Origin: Cellulomonas sp. SLBN-39
GTDB lineage: Bacteria > Actinomycetota > Actinomycetes > Actinomycetales > Cellulomonadaceae
Reading direction: 5' to 3'
NCBI RefSeq assembly: GCF_006715865.1
Contig: NZ_VFOA01000001.1
Span: forward strand, 992,001-1,056,000
DNA length: 64,000 bases
Part shown: positions 41,632-48,968 of the stretch, piece after piece
Layout: the number at the start of each line of letters is the position of its first letter
How positions within the stretch are numbered: position 1 is the stretch's first letter
Made by a program: the position numbers and the translations under genes
Notes under the pieces: model-generated
What the model saw: the letters and a program-made list of their open reading frames with translations, nothing else
Database searches by the model: none
What the model was told of the DNA's origin: nothing

Positions 41632-41940
41632 ATGACGACCGGAACTCCTCGCGCGGTGGCACGGGCGGCGGTCGAGATGGGCGAGTCGCTCGGCCGGTGG
41701 CGCCGGCTGCGCGAGCTGACCCTGGCGGAGACCGCCGACCGCGCCGGGGTCGGCGTCACCACTCTTCGACGCATCGAGCAGGGACGCGGCGGCACGATCG
41801 AGTCCCTCCTGCGCGTCGCACGGGCGCTGGGGGTGCTCGACCAGCTCACCGCGTCCGTCGACCCGCTGACGACCGACGTCGGACGACTCCGTGCCGCCGA
41901 GGCGCTGCCGGCTCGTGTCCGTCGTCGGCAGCCGTCGTGA
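41632..41940 (+). CDS. hipB: HipB-like XRE antitoxin
   Basis: 102 aa. The helix-turn-helix spans LGRWRRLRELTLAETADRAGVGVTTLRRIEQGRG (about 20-53). HipB-type antitoxins dimerise, repress their operon and neutralise the HipA kinase. AAGGGG precedes the ATG. The stop overlaps the hipA start (GTGA), as in most hipBA pairs. The C-terminal tail is basic. Confidence 0.85.
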   Translation: MTTGTPRAVARAAVEMGESLGRWRRLRELTLAETADRAGVGVTTLRRIEQGRGGTIESLLRVARALGVLDQLTASVDPLTTDVGRLRAAEALPARVRRRQPS

Positions 41941-43190
41941 GCGGGCATCCCGTCCGGGTCTGGGTGAGCGACCGTGGGACGGACGTGGACGCCGGAACCC
42001 TGTACGCGCACCGGCGCGGCCGGACCGAGTCCGCCACCTTCGTCTACACCTCGTCCTTCGTCGCGCGCCCCGGTGCGTACGAGCTGGACCCGACGCTGCC
42101 GCTGAGCACGGCACCGACGCAGACCCCGGTCGGCACGCGCCTGTTCGGAGCGCTGAGCGACTGCGCACCGGACCGCTGGGGACGCACGCTCATCTCGCGG
42201 GCGGAGGCACGGACCGCACGCCAGGAGGGGCGTGCGGCGCGCACGCTCGGCGAGATCGACTTCCTGCTGGGAGTCCGTGACGACCTGCGTCAGGGTGCGC
42301 TGCGGTTCAGCGTCGACGACGGCCCCTTCCTCGCGACGGACGACACCGGCGTCCCCGCGCTCACCGACCTGCCCGAGCTCATGGCGCTCGCCGACGCCGC
42401 CGAGCGCGACGACGCGCCGCTCCCGGACCTGAGACGGCTGCTCCGAGTGGGCAGCTCCCTCGGCGGAGCCCGCCCGAAGGCCCACGTCATGACCCCCGAG
42501 GGCCGGGTCGCCATCGCCAAGTTCCCCTCGGCCGCGCACGACACGTGGAACGTCATGGCCTGGGAGAAGGTGGCCCTCGAGCTGGCCGCCCGTGCGGGGA
42601 TCGACGTCCCCGCATCGCGGCTGCTGCGGCTTGCCGGGCGGCACGTGCTCGTCGTCGAACGGTTCGACCGCACCCCTGCAGGCCACCGCGTCGGCTACGT
42701 CAGCGCGATGACGATGCTGGAGGCCACCGACGGCGAGCAGCGCAGCTACCTCGACATCGCCGAGGTGATCGAGGAACGATCGTCCCGCACGGGCCGAGAC
42801 CTGGCCGAGCTGTGGCGCCGCCTCGTGCTCAGCATCCTGGTCAGCAACACCGACGACCACCTGCGCAACCACGGGTTCCTGCACGCCGGGGGCACGTCGT
42901 GGCACCTCGCACCCGTGTTCGACATCAATCCCCAGCCCGAACCCGGCCCGACGCACCTGTCGACGTTCGTCGACAGCGCCGACGACGCCGCGACGATCGG
43001 ACTGGCGCTCTCGGTCGCGCCGGCGTTCCGCCTCTCTCCGTCGGCCGCGCGGCAGGTGCTCACGGAGGTGGCGGCGGCGGTCAGCGGCTGGCGCACGATC
43101 GCCTCGCAGTGGCTCCCCGCCAGCGAGATCGAGGCGATGGCACCGGCCTTCGCCGCGCTGGGCACCGTGCCGGACGCCATCGCCGGCTGA
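41937..43190 (+). CDS. hipA: HipA-like Ser/Thr kinase toxin
   Basis: 417 aa. HipA kinases phosphorylate glutamyl-tRNA synthetase or other targets and stop growth. Visible motifs are an N-terminal HipA_N domain (ATFVYTSSFVARPGAYELDP), the flexible P-loop SLGGARPKAHV, Lys in AIAKFPS, VLVVERFDR, the catalytic loop VSNTDDHLRNHGFL and the metal-binding VFDINP. All key residues appear intact, so it should be active. Target not assignable. Confidence 0.93.
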   Translation: MSGHPVRVWVSDRGTDVDAGTLYAHRRGRTESATFVYTSSFVARPGAYELDPTLPLSTAPTQTPVGTRLFGALSDCAPDRWGRTLISRAEARTARQEGRAARTLGEIDFLLGVRDDLRQGALRFSVDDGPFLATDDTGVPALTDLPELMALADAAERDDAPLPDLRRLLRVGSSLGGARPKAHVMTPEGRVAIAKFPSAAHDTWNVMAWEKVALELAARAGIDVPASRLLRLAGRHVLVVERFDRTPAGHRVGYVSAMTMLEATDGEQRSYLDIAEVIEERSSRTGRDLAELWRRLVLSILVSNTDDHLRNHGFLHAGGTSWHLAPVFDINPQPEPGPTHLSTFVDSADDAATIGLALSVAPAFRLSPSAARQVLTEVAAAVSGWRTIASQWLPASEIEAMAPAFAALGTVPDAIAG

Positions 43191-43209
43191 CGGGGCGGTA
43201 GAGCAGAAC

Positions 43210-43234
43210 AGCCCGGGCCTTGGGGGCCCGGGCT
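43210..43234 (+). terminator. Hairpin after hipA
   Basis: AGCCCGGGCC and GGCCCGGGCT form a perfect 10-bp stem with a five-base loop, 20 bases past the hipA stop. It overlaps the left copy of the direct repeat flanking the following island, whose right copy is also preceded by a hairpin. Confidence 0.6.
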
Positions 43235-43270
43235 GCTGCCGATGTCGCGCGACATCGATCGGCGGAGACC
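43233..43270. repeat. Left flanking direct repeat of the ImmA island
   Basis: 38 bp matching 45067-45104 at 31 positions, including CCGATGTC-N2-GCGACATC and the final CGGCGGAGAC. In the right copy the last bases belong to the 3' end of tRNA-Ser(GCT). Confidence 0.6.
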
Positions 43271-43310
43271 CTGATGCGCGGTTGGAAACAACAGGCCTGG
43301 GGTCGCGTCC

Positions 43311-43356
43311 GGTCAGTCCTCCAGCGCGGCGAAGCTCCCGCACTGGAGGACCGACC
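43311..43356 (-). terminator. Terminator-like hairpin after the DUF2188 gene
   Basis: GGTCAGTCCTCCAG (43311-43324) pairs with CTGGAGGACCGACC (43343-43356), 13 of 14 positions, 18-base loop. It lies 17 bases past the leftward DUF2188 gene. Confidence 0.55.
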
Positions 43357-43373
43357 GAACCGAGCGCGGCGCT

Positions 43374-43595
43374 TCACCCACGCGGCGGGTACGGGTCGTC
43401 CCCGTAGGTGCGCTCATCCTCGATGGTGCCGTCCATCCGGTGGATGATCAGCTGGCTGGGCTCGTTCCGACGGGCCACGCTGACTCCGGCGTTGATCGCC
43501 GAGGACTTCATGGCGTAGGTCGAGAGCGTCTGGGACGTGTGGGTGACGTGCCACTGGCTCGTCTTGTACACGACGTCGTAGCGCTTCCTGGCCAT
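43374..43595 (-). CDS. DUF2188 protein
   Basis: 73 aa. Small protein with YDVVYKTSQWHVTH at the start, a helix (MKSSAINAGVSVARRN) and SQLIIHRMDGTIEDERTYG. This is the DUF2188 layout, in which an N-terminal strand pair, an Ala-rich helix and a viiHxxdGxI strand fold together. Function unknown; such genes are common in mobile or defence-associated regions. AGGAG precedes the ATG. It follows the 55-aa gene by one base and both probably come from the divergent promoter region at 43781-43840. Confidence 0.75.
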   Translation of the reverse strand: MARKRYDVVYKTSQWHVTHTSQTLSTYAMKSSAINAGVSVARRNEPSQLIIHRMDGTIEDERTYGDDPYPPRG

Positions 43596-43596
43596 C

Positions 43597-43764
43597 TCAC
43601 TTCTCCTTCCGGACGCCCTTGAACGGGCCTCCGCTCGTCTTGCCGTCCATGAAGCGGCCCGTCGAGCCGTCCCGCTTCGTGAAGATGCCGGTGCGCGGGT
43701 TGCGCGTCTGGGACCGGCCAGTCACCGCACCGCGGCGGAAGCCGCCGCCTGTGTTCTTTGCCAT
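43597..43764 (-). CDS. Small basic Gly/Arg/Lys-rich protein
   Basis: 55 aa. It starts MAKNTGGGFRRGAVTGRSQT and continues with RNPRTGIFTKRDGSTGRFMD, ending GPFKGVRKEK. I recall short proteins with the same NP-x-T, KRD, TGRFMD and PFKGVR segments in many bacterial accessory regions, with no known role. AGGAG lies seven bases before the ATG. It overlaps no other gene and is transcribed with the DUF2188 gene away from the XRE repressor. Confidence 0.7.
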   Translation of the reverse strand: MAKNTGGGFRRGAVTGRSQTRNPRTGIFTKRDGSTGRFMDGKTSGGPFKGVRKEK

Positions 43765-43780
43765 CTCTGACTCCTAACCT

Positions 43781-43840
43781 TGTTGCTCGACTGAAACAGT
43801 GCATCGACACCGTAGCACCGCGTGTTTCAGTACTGCAACA
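43781..43840. promoter_or_regulatory. 60-bp interrupted palindrome in a divergent promoter region
   Basis: TGTTGC-N4-CTGAAACA on the left is the exact mirror of TGTTTCAG-N4-GCAACA on the right, about one centre at 43810/43811. It overlaps a rightward -35 candidate (CTGCAA 43833, -10 TAGGAT 43856, 17-bp spacing). It also overlaps a leftward pair (TTGCAG, 18 bp, TACGGT). It is the likely operator of the XRE repressor. Confidence 0.7.
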
Positions 43841-43867
43841 CTGGATCGGCTGTCGTAGGATCGAGTC

Positions 43868-43888
43868 GTGGAGGACCCCCGACGATGA
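43868..43888 (+). CDS. Six-codon leader frame overlapping the repressor start (tentative)
   Basis: GTG begins six bases after the -10 TAGGAT and reads VEDPRR before a TGA that overlaps the repressor ATG as ATGA. Its GTGGAGG also provides the Shine-Dalgarno sequence of the repressor gene. It may couple leaderless initiation to repressor translation. Confidence 0.3.
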   Translation: MEDPRR

Positions 43889-44262
43889 GCCCGACGATCG
43901 ACTTGGCCCAACTGACCGGCGTGCTGGAGGCACGCATCACTGCAGACGACCTCTCGTGGAGACAGGCCGCCGGCAAGATCGGCGTGAGCCCGGCGCTGCT
44001 GTCACGCCTGCGCAACGGCCAACAGCCAGACCTGACGAGCTACGCGAAGATCGTGCGCTGGCTCGACATGTCCGCTGACGAGTTCCTGCGCACACCTGCT
44101 CCATCCGTACGCGGCGAGGCAGAGCAGAAGGAACTCACGAGTGAAGTGAGCGCGTTGCTTCGCGCTCGGTCAGACCTATCGGAGAGCGACAAGCGCTACC
44201 TCGAGGAGATCTTCCGAGCCACGCTTACGCACGTCCGCTCGGCCAAACGCGGCGAAGGGTAG
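43885..44262 (+). CDS. XRE-family repressor paired with ImmA
   Basis: 125 aa. The N-terminal helix-turn-helix LSWRQAAGKIGVSPALLSRLRNGQQPDL (about 23-50) is followed by a C-terminal helical region (SEVSALLRARSDLSESDKRYLEEIFRA). It resembles ImmR/phage-type repressors that are cleaved by their ImmA partner to switch on neighbouring genes. Start ATG is chosen because of GGAGG ten bases upstream. Composition is less GC-rich than flanking genes, a sign of transfer. The protease gene follows after three bases. Confidence 0.85.
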   Translation: MSPTIDLAQLTGVLEARITADDLSWRQAAGKIGVSPALLSRLRNGQQPDLTSYAKIVRWLDMSADEFLRTPAPSVRGEAEQKELTSEVSALLRARSDLSESDKRYLEEIFRATLTHVRSAKRGEG

Positions 44263-44265
44263 CCC

Positions 44266-44838
44266 GTGGCAAGCAAGGCTTCCCTGCAGCGCCTCGCGGC
44301 GGAAGTACGTCGAGAGATCAACCTCAAGAACTCGGAACCGTTCGATCCGGGCCGGTGGTCCCAGGAGTACGGCGTGCCGATCCTCAGCCTGGGCGAGATT
44401 CCCGCCTCACCTGAGGCAAGAGACCGGTTCGCTCGGGACGCACCCGGCAAGTGGTCGGCGGCCACGATCCGCGACGGCAGCGGGCACGTGGTGATCTACA
44501 ACCACAGTCACGCGCCTGTTCGCGTGCTCTCCAACCTCGCGCACGAGGTCGCACACCTCATCGCCGAGCACGAGCTGTCGGCTGCATGGATCGACTCGGA
44601 TGGACGATGCAAGGGCTCGTCGATCGCACAGGAGCGTGACGCGGCTGAACTCGCAGGCGCTCTCCTCGTCCCGATGGAGCAAGCCAGGTACCTCGCGATG
44701 CGAGGAGCCGACCCGGGCGCCGTCGCGGCTCAGTACAACGTCAGCCTCAAGATGGCTACCTGGCGGCTCGACGCGTCAGGTGGGCGACGCATCGCTGAGC
44801 GCGCACGAGCCCGCCGTGCCGCAGCAACGCTGCCCTAG
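44266..44838 (+). CDS. ImmA/IrrE-family metallopeptidase
   Basis: 190 aa. Gluzincin-type zinc motif HEVAH at residues 93-97 in LSNLAHEVAHLIAEHE, with a later Glu in QERDAAELAGALLVP as third ligand. ImmA enzymes cleave XRE repressors in response to DNA damage or cell signals. The paired repressor is directly upstream. The stop lies exactly at the edge of an IS481 remnant, so the C-terminus may have been fixed by that insertion. Start is a GTG with no strong ribosome-binding site, suggesting coupling. Confidence 0.9.
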   Translation: MASKASLQRLAAEVRREINLKNSEPFDPGRWSQEYGVPILSLGEIPASPEARDRFARDAPGKWSAATIRDGSGHVVIYNHSHAPVRVLSNLAHEVAHLIAEHELSAAWIDSDGRCKGSSIAQERDAAELAGALLVPMEQARYLAMRGADPGAVAAQYNVSLKMATWRLDASGGRRIAERARARRAAATLP

Positions 44839-45057
44839 ACCGATGGCCCCGACCGCATCGACGCCAACGGCAGGCTCACACTGCGCGCCGCCGGACGCCT
44901 GCACCACATCGGCATCGGCCGAACCCACGCCCGAACCCCCGTGATCATGCTCATCGCCGACCTCGACGTCAGAGTCGTCCACGCCATCACGGGCGAACTC
45001 CTCCGCGAGCTCACCCTCGACTGCCAACCCCAACACCACAACAGGCCGGCCCCCTGA
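44839..45057 (+). pseudogene. IS481-family transposase, C-terminal remnant
   Basis: The frame following the ImmA stop reads TDGPDRIDANGRLTLRAAGR, then LHHIGIGRTHARTPVIMLIA and DLDVRVVHAITGELLRELTL before TGA. This is the conserved C-terminal beta-barrel tail of IS481 transposases. The RNase H-like catalytic part is absent. The usual TRDYQP ending seems shortened to CQP. A hairpin (AACAGGCCGG/CCGGCCTGTT, 45040-45071) overlaps the stop. The element can no longer move by itself. Confidence 0.75.
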
Positions 45058-45071
45058 GGGTCCGGCCTGTT
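45040..45071 (+). terminator. Hairpin at the end of the IS481 remnant
   Basis: AACAGGCCGG at 45040-45049 pairs with CCGGCCTGTT at 45062-45071, spanning the transposase stop codon. Confidence 0.5.
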
Positions 45072-45104
45072 GCCGATGTCCTGCGACATCACACGGCGGA
45101 GACG
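45067..45104. repeat. Right flanking direct repeat of the ImmA island
   Basis: Matches 43233-43270 at 31 of 38 positions. The last eight bases (from 45097) form the discriminator and acceptor end of tRNA-Ser(GCT), as expected of an attachment site or of an insertion next to it. Confidence 0.6.
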
Positions 45105-45186
45105 GTGGGATTTGAACCCACGGAAGGGTTGACCCCTTCACGGCCTTAGCAGGGCCGCGCACTAGACCTGGCTATGCGACGTCTCC
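45097..45186 (-). tRNA. tRNA-Ser (anticodon GCT)
   Basis: 90 nt class II tRNA. Acceptor stem GGAGACG/CGTCTCC, anticodon arm CGGCC-CTGCTAA-GGCCG with GCT at 34-36 (reads AGC/AGU), long variable arm, T arm with GGGTTCAAATCCC. CCA is not encoded. Confidence 0.95.
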
Positions 45187-45263
45187 AAGTACGGCGTCAG
45201 GGTACCGGCCTACGGGCGGTGCGACCAAAGTGTCTGCGGGGCGCGTCGTGGCGGCGGTCGCGC

Positions 45264-46532
45264 TCAGTGCTCGAAGCCCCACTCGCGGTCGGTGACCATG
45301 CGGGCGACGGCGAGGCCGACGGACAGCGCGGTGACGATGAGCGCGGCCTGGACGCCGTACTCGAGGGCCTGCGTCACGTCGCCGTTGGACAGGTGGTAGA
45401 CGGCCCGGTACGCGGGGACGCCGGGCACCATGATCGTCACGGCGGGGACGTAGACGGTGATCCGCGGGATGTTCAGCCGGGGGGCGATCCACGCGGCGAG
45501 CAGGCCGACGAGGAACGCCGCGACGGCGGCGGATGCCTGCGGGGGCCAGGCCAGGTCGACCACGGCGACGATCCGCAGCACGTTGGGCACGGCGGCGACG
45601 CCGGCGGCGACGAGGGCCATGCGCCACGGGCTGTTGAACATCAGGGCGAAGCCGAGCACGCCGACGAACGACGCGAGCAGCCGCAGGGCCAGCAGCGGGC
45701 CGGGGGCGATCTCGATCGGCATCGGCGGGTCGGGGCGCAGCCCGACGACGATGGACACGGCCCAGACGGCGAAGGCCGCGGACACGAAGATCATGACCGC
45801 CCAGGTCAGGCGGGCGACCCCGGCGGAGAAGTCGAGGCGGGCGAGGTCGAGGGCGCCGGTGACGAGCGGGAAGCCAGGGACGAGGAAGAGGGCCGCGGCG
45901 ACGTACCCGGTCTCGTGGACACCACCGGTGGCGCCGACGGCGTGGAGCACCTGGACGAAGCCCAGGTACGCGGTGGCCGACAGCGTCGCGGCGAGCATGG
46001 TGACGCCGAACTGGTTGAGCCCGCGGTGCAGCAGCGTGCGGCGCAGGGCCTGGCCGAGGCCGGCGCCGACGAACGCACCGAGCACCTCGATGGGCCCGCC
46101 GTTGTTGAGGAACGCGAACGCCGCGCAGGCGATGGCCGCCCACAGGCCGTTGAGCACCACCGGGTACAGGGGCGGCTTGGCGGCGATGCGGTCGATCTCG
46201 GCGCTGACCTGCTCGACCGTGACGGGCGCCTGCGCCTCGACGCGCTGGGCGAGCAGCTCGAGCTCGGCGAGGCGGTCGGTGTTGACGCCGACGGTGCGGG
46301 ACTCGGTGACCTCGGTGCGGAACGAGCGGCCGCGGTGCGAGGTCGTGGTGATCTCCGTGAGGGTCACGTGCGCCTCGTGCCGCTCGATGCCGAGCGCGCG
46401 GGCCACGCGGGCCATGGAGGCCTTGACGCGGTAGGAGCCGGTGCCGGCGGACAGGCTGAGCCGTCCGACGCGCAGCACCGTGCCCGAGCGTCGGATGAGC
46501 TCGAGCTCGTCGTCGTCCGGTGTCCTGGGCAC
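45264..46532 (-). CDS. thrE: ThrE-family threonine/serine exporter
   Basis: 422 aa. Contains both halves of the ThrE fold: a cytoplasmic N-terminal domain (YRVKASMARVARALGI; TTTSHRGRSFRTEVTESRTV) and then about ten membrane helices split into the ThrE and ThrE_2 parts. The later part holds NIPRITVYVPAVTIMVPGVPAYRAVY. Members export threonine and serine using proton motive force. Start is the GTG of VPRTPDDDE; the frame upstream is non-conserved. It lies downstream of no other gene and is divergent from an SDR operon. Confidence 0.92.
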   Translation of the reverse strand: MPRTPDDDELELIRRSGTVLRVGRLSLSAGTGSYRVKASMARVARALGIERHEAHVTLTEITTTSHRGRSFRTEVTESRTVGVNTDRLAELELLAQRVEAQAPVTVEQVSAEIDRIAAKPPLYPVVLNGLWAAIACAAFAFLNNGGPIEVLGAFVGAGLGQALRRTLLHRGLNQFGVTMLAATLSATAYLGFVQVLHAVGATGGVHETGYVAAALFLVPGFPLVTGALDLARLDFSAGVARLTWAVMIFVSAAFAVWAVSIVVGLRPDPPMPIEIAPGPLLALRLLASFVGVLGFALMFNSPWRMALVAAGVAAVPNVLRIVAVVDLAWPPQASAAVAAFLVGLLAAWIAPRLNIPRITVYVPAVTIMVPGVPAYRAVYHLSNGDVTQALEYGVQAALIVTALSVGLAVARMVTDREWGFEH

Positions 46533-46689
46533 GGGCCCATCATGGCGCCGCCCGCAGCCCGGCGGCAGGACGTCGGCCCCACCCCGGGCCCGGCGCGGTG
46601 CGAGACGCGTCACGTCCCGCGTTTCCGGCCCGTGAACTCTCGCCGGTCACCCTTGCCGCGGGCGGGGGCGGTGCGGGACCGTGGGCCCA

Positions 46690-46707
46690 CTTGGTCGATC
46701 GACCAAG
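46690..46707. promoter_or_regulatory. Perfect 18-bp palindrome, probable TetR operator
   Basis: CTTGGTCGATCGACCAAG, 22 bases before the SDR start. The second gene of the same operon encodes a TetR regulator, and palindromes of this size are typical TetR-family sites. Confidence 0.75.
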
Positions 46708-46728
46708 ATTGTCGGACGGGGAGAGACC

Positions 46729-47547
46729 GTGACCGCACGCCGCACCGCCGTCGTCACCGGCGCCAGCTCGGGCCTCGGCGCCGGGATCGCCCGGGCCCTG
46801 GCTGCCCAGGACCACGACGTCGTGCTGGTCGCGCGCCGCGCGGACCGGCTGGAGGCCCTCGCCGACGAGCTGCGGGCCGCGCACGGGGTGGCCGCGCACG
46901 TCGTCGCCGTCGACCTCGCGGACCCCGCCGGGGCCGCCCGGGTCGCCGAGGCGGTCGGGCACCTGTCCCCCGACGTCCTGGTCAACGCCGCCGGGTTCGG
47001 CACCGCGGAGAACCTCGTCGACGAGGACCCCGCACGCATCGCCGAGGAGGTGGACGTCAACGTCCGGGCGCTGACCGTGCTGACGCGCCTGCTGCTGCCG
47101 TCGCTGCTGGCCTCGCCCGCGGGCCTGCTCGTCAACGTGTCCAGCACCGCGTCGTTCCAGCCGGTGCCGGGGCTGGCCGTCTACGCCGCGAGCAAGGCGT
47201 ACGTGACGTCGCTGACCGAGGCGGTCTGGGCCGAGACCCGCGGCACGGCGCTCACGGTCGTGTGCCTGTGCCCCGGGCCGGCGGACACCGAGTTCTTCCA
47301 GGTCGCGGGCACCGACCGGTTCAAGGTCGGACAGGTCGTCACGGTCGAGCAGGTCGTCGACGTCACGATGCGCGCCGCCCGCGGCCGGGGCCCGCGGCCG
47401 ACCGCGGTGGTCGGGTGGCGCAACCGCGTGACGTCCGTGCTCACGCCGCGGCTGCCGCGCCGGCTCGTGCTCACGGTGACGGCGCGCCTGACCGGTGCGT
47501 CCGCGCCGCGCGAGGCACCCGTGCCCGTCGGGGACGGGACGCCGTGA
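46729..47547 (+). CDS. Short-chain dehydrogenase/reductase (SDR operon gene 1)
   Basis: 272 aa. TGASSGLGAGIA cofactor loop near residue 10, VNAAGFGTAE, catalytic Ser in VNVSSTASFQ, YAASKAY (Tyr/Lys), and CPGPADTEFF. It resembles DltE-type reductases. The GTG (VTARRTAVV) has GGGGAGAG upstream and the stop overlaps the TetR start in GTGA. It heads an operon with TetR, an SCP2-like protein and a class III aminotransferase. The substrate may be a lipid-linked or amino alcohol compound, which is inference. Confidence 0.9.
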   Translation: MTARRTAVVTGASSGLGAGIARALAAQDHDVVLVARRADRLEALADELRAAHGVAAHVVAVDLADPAGAARVAEAVGHLSPDVLVNAAGFGTAENLVDEDPARIAEEVDVNVRALTVLTRLLLPSLLASPAGLLVNVSSTASFQPVPGLAVYAASKAYVTSLTEAVWAETRGTALTVVCLCPGPADTEFFQVAGTDRFKVGQVVTVEQVVDVTMRAARGRGPRPTAVVGWRNRVTSVLTPRLPRRLVLTVTARLTGASAPREAPVPVGDGTP

Positions 47548-48182
47548 CCGCGCGCCGGAGCGTCGAGGAGCGGCGCGCCCAGCTCGTCGAGGCCGCGGTG
47601 CGCGTGATCGCCCGCGACGGCGTCGCCGGCGCCTCGACGCGGGCCGTGACCACCGAGGCCGGCATCCCGCTGGGCCAGCTGCACTACGCCTTCGGCACCC
47701 GTGAGGCGCTGCTCGACGCGGTGATCGCGCACGTCACCGACACCGAGCGGATCGCCGTGCAGCACGCGCACGTGCCGCCCGGCGCGACGGGCCGCGACGC
47801 CCTCGCGCACCTGCTGCGCACCGGGTTCGAGGGGTACCTCGACCTGCTCGCCGCGGACCCGGCGCGCGAGACCGCGCTGCTCGACCTGTTCGTGCACAGC
47901 CTGCGCCGGGGCGACGCCGCGCCCGTGCCGCAGTACGTCACCTACTACGACGTCGCCGCCGAGACGCTCGCGCACGCCGCCGCCGTGACCGGGTGCACGT
48001 GGCGCGTCCCGCCCGCCGACGCCGCCCGCATGCTCGTCGTCACCCTCGACGGGCTGACCACGACGTGGCTGGCCGACCGCGACGACGCCGCCGCCCGCCG
48101 CGCCGCGGCCCTGCACGCCGACCTGCTCGCCGGCCTGGCCGACCCCACGCCCGCACCCGAAGGAGACGACCGTGCTCACTGA
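47544..48182 (+). CDS. TetR-family regulator (SDR operon gene 2)
   Basis: 212 aa. N-terminal helix-turn-helix with RAQLVEAAVRVIARDGVAGASTRAVTTEAGIPLGQLHYAFGTREALLDAVI (key part AGIPLGQLHYAFGT). The C-terminal ligand domain is not classified. It probably represses the operon through the palindrome at 46690. It overlaps both neighbours: GTGA with the SDR gene, and 11 bases with the next gene. Confidence 0.92.
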   Translation: MTARRSVEERRAQLVEAAVRVIARDGVAGASTRAVTTEAGIPLGQLHYAFGTREALLDAVIAHVTDTERIAVQHAHVPPGATGRDALAHLLRTGFEGYLDLLAADPARETALLDLFVHSLRRGDAAPVPQYVTYYDVAAETLAHAAAVTGCTWRVPPADAARMLVVTLDGLTTTWLADRDDAAARRAAALHADLLAGLADPTPAPEGDDRAH

Positions 48183-48960
48183 CCTGGACCCCCGCGTGAG
48201 CGCGCACGTCAACGCGCACGCCGTGCTCGGCGCGATCCCCGCGCTCGTGGACCTCGCGCCCGACGCGCAGGCCCTGCTGAACGGGCTGCGCGCCCCGGTG
48301 GTGCTGCGCGTCGTCGCGCGCGGCGGGCCGAGCCTGACGCTGACCTTCCGGGCAGACGGTGTCGCGCCCGGGGCGGACGCCGCCGCGCAGGCCCGTCGCG
48401 CCCGCCGCGTCACGCTGCTGACCGTCTCCCCCGAGCACCTCAACGGCGTCGTCGCCGGCACCGCGCAGCCCGTGCCGATCGGCAGCCCGGCCGGCCTGGG
48501 CTTCCTCACCCGCGTGTTCGTGCCGATGAGCGCGCTGCTCGCCCGGTACCTGCGCCCCACGCCCGACGACCTCGCCGACCCCGCGTTCGCCCGCGCGTCG
48601 ACCCTGCTGACGCTGACGGTCGCCGTCGCCGCGATCGCCGTGGTCGGCAACGAGGACCGCTCCGGCCGGTACTCCGCCGCGCACATGGCCGACGGCGCCG
48701 TGGACCTCGAGGTCGGCGACGAGCTGCGCTACCGGCTCGTGGCCCGCGACCACCACCTCGTCGTCGACCCGTCGCCGACCGGCCCGCCGCGGGCCGCGCT
48801 GCGGTTCGCCGACCTCGGCGTCGCGGGCGACGTGCTCACCGGCCGGTCGTCGGCCATGGCGTGCATCTGCGACGGCTCGCTCGCGATGCGCGGCTACATC
48901 CCCCTCGTCGACAACGTCTCGCGGATCCTCGACCGCGCCGGCCACTACCTCGGAGAGTGA
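48172..48960 (+). CDS. SCP2-like lipid-carrier domain protein (tentative)
   Basis: 262 aa, mostly soluble. The second half (DGAVDLEVGDELRYRLVARDH, then RAALRFADLGVAGDVLTGR and MACICDGSLAMRGYIPLVDN) resembles sterol-carrier-protein folds: strands followed by a domain closing with a helix, LAMRGYIPLVDNVSRIL. The first half contains FLTRVFVPMSALLARYLR and TLLTLTVAVAAIAVVG, a possible buried or membrane-touching helix. GAAGGAG lies inside the TetR gene before the GTG. Its operon suggests handling of a hydrophobic intermediate. Confidence 0.5.
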   Translation: MLTDLDPRVSAHVNAHAVLGAIPALVDLAPDAQALLNGLRAPVVLRVVARGGPSLTLTFRADGVAPGADAAAQARRARRVTLLTVSPEHLNGVVAGTAQPVPIGSPAGLGFLTRVFVPMSALLARYLRPTPDDLADPAFARASTLLTLTVAVAAIAVVGNEDRSGRYSAAHMADGAVDLEVGDELRYRLVARDHHLVVDPSPTGPPRAALRFADLGVAGDVLTGRSSAMACICDGSLAMRGYIPLVDNVSRILDRAGHYLGE

Positions 48961-48968
48961 GCGCCGCC

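Noticed and set aside
43201..43270. A second complete IS481 element after hipA.
   Set aside because: Only a hairpin and the GATGTC/GACATC motif are shared with the real remnant; no transposase coding sequence is present.
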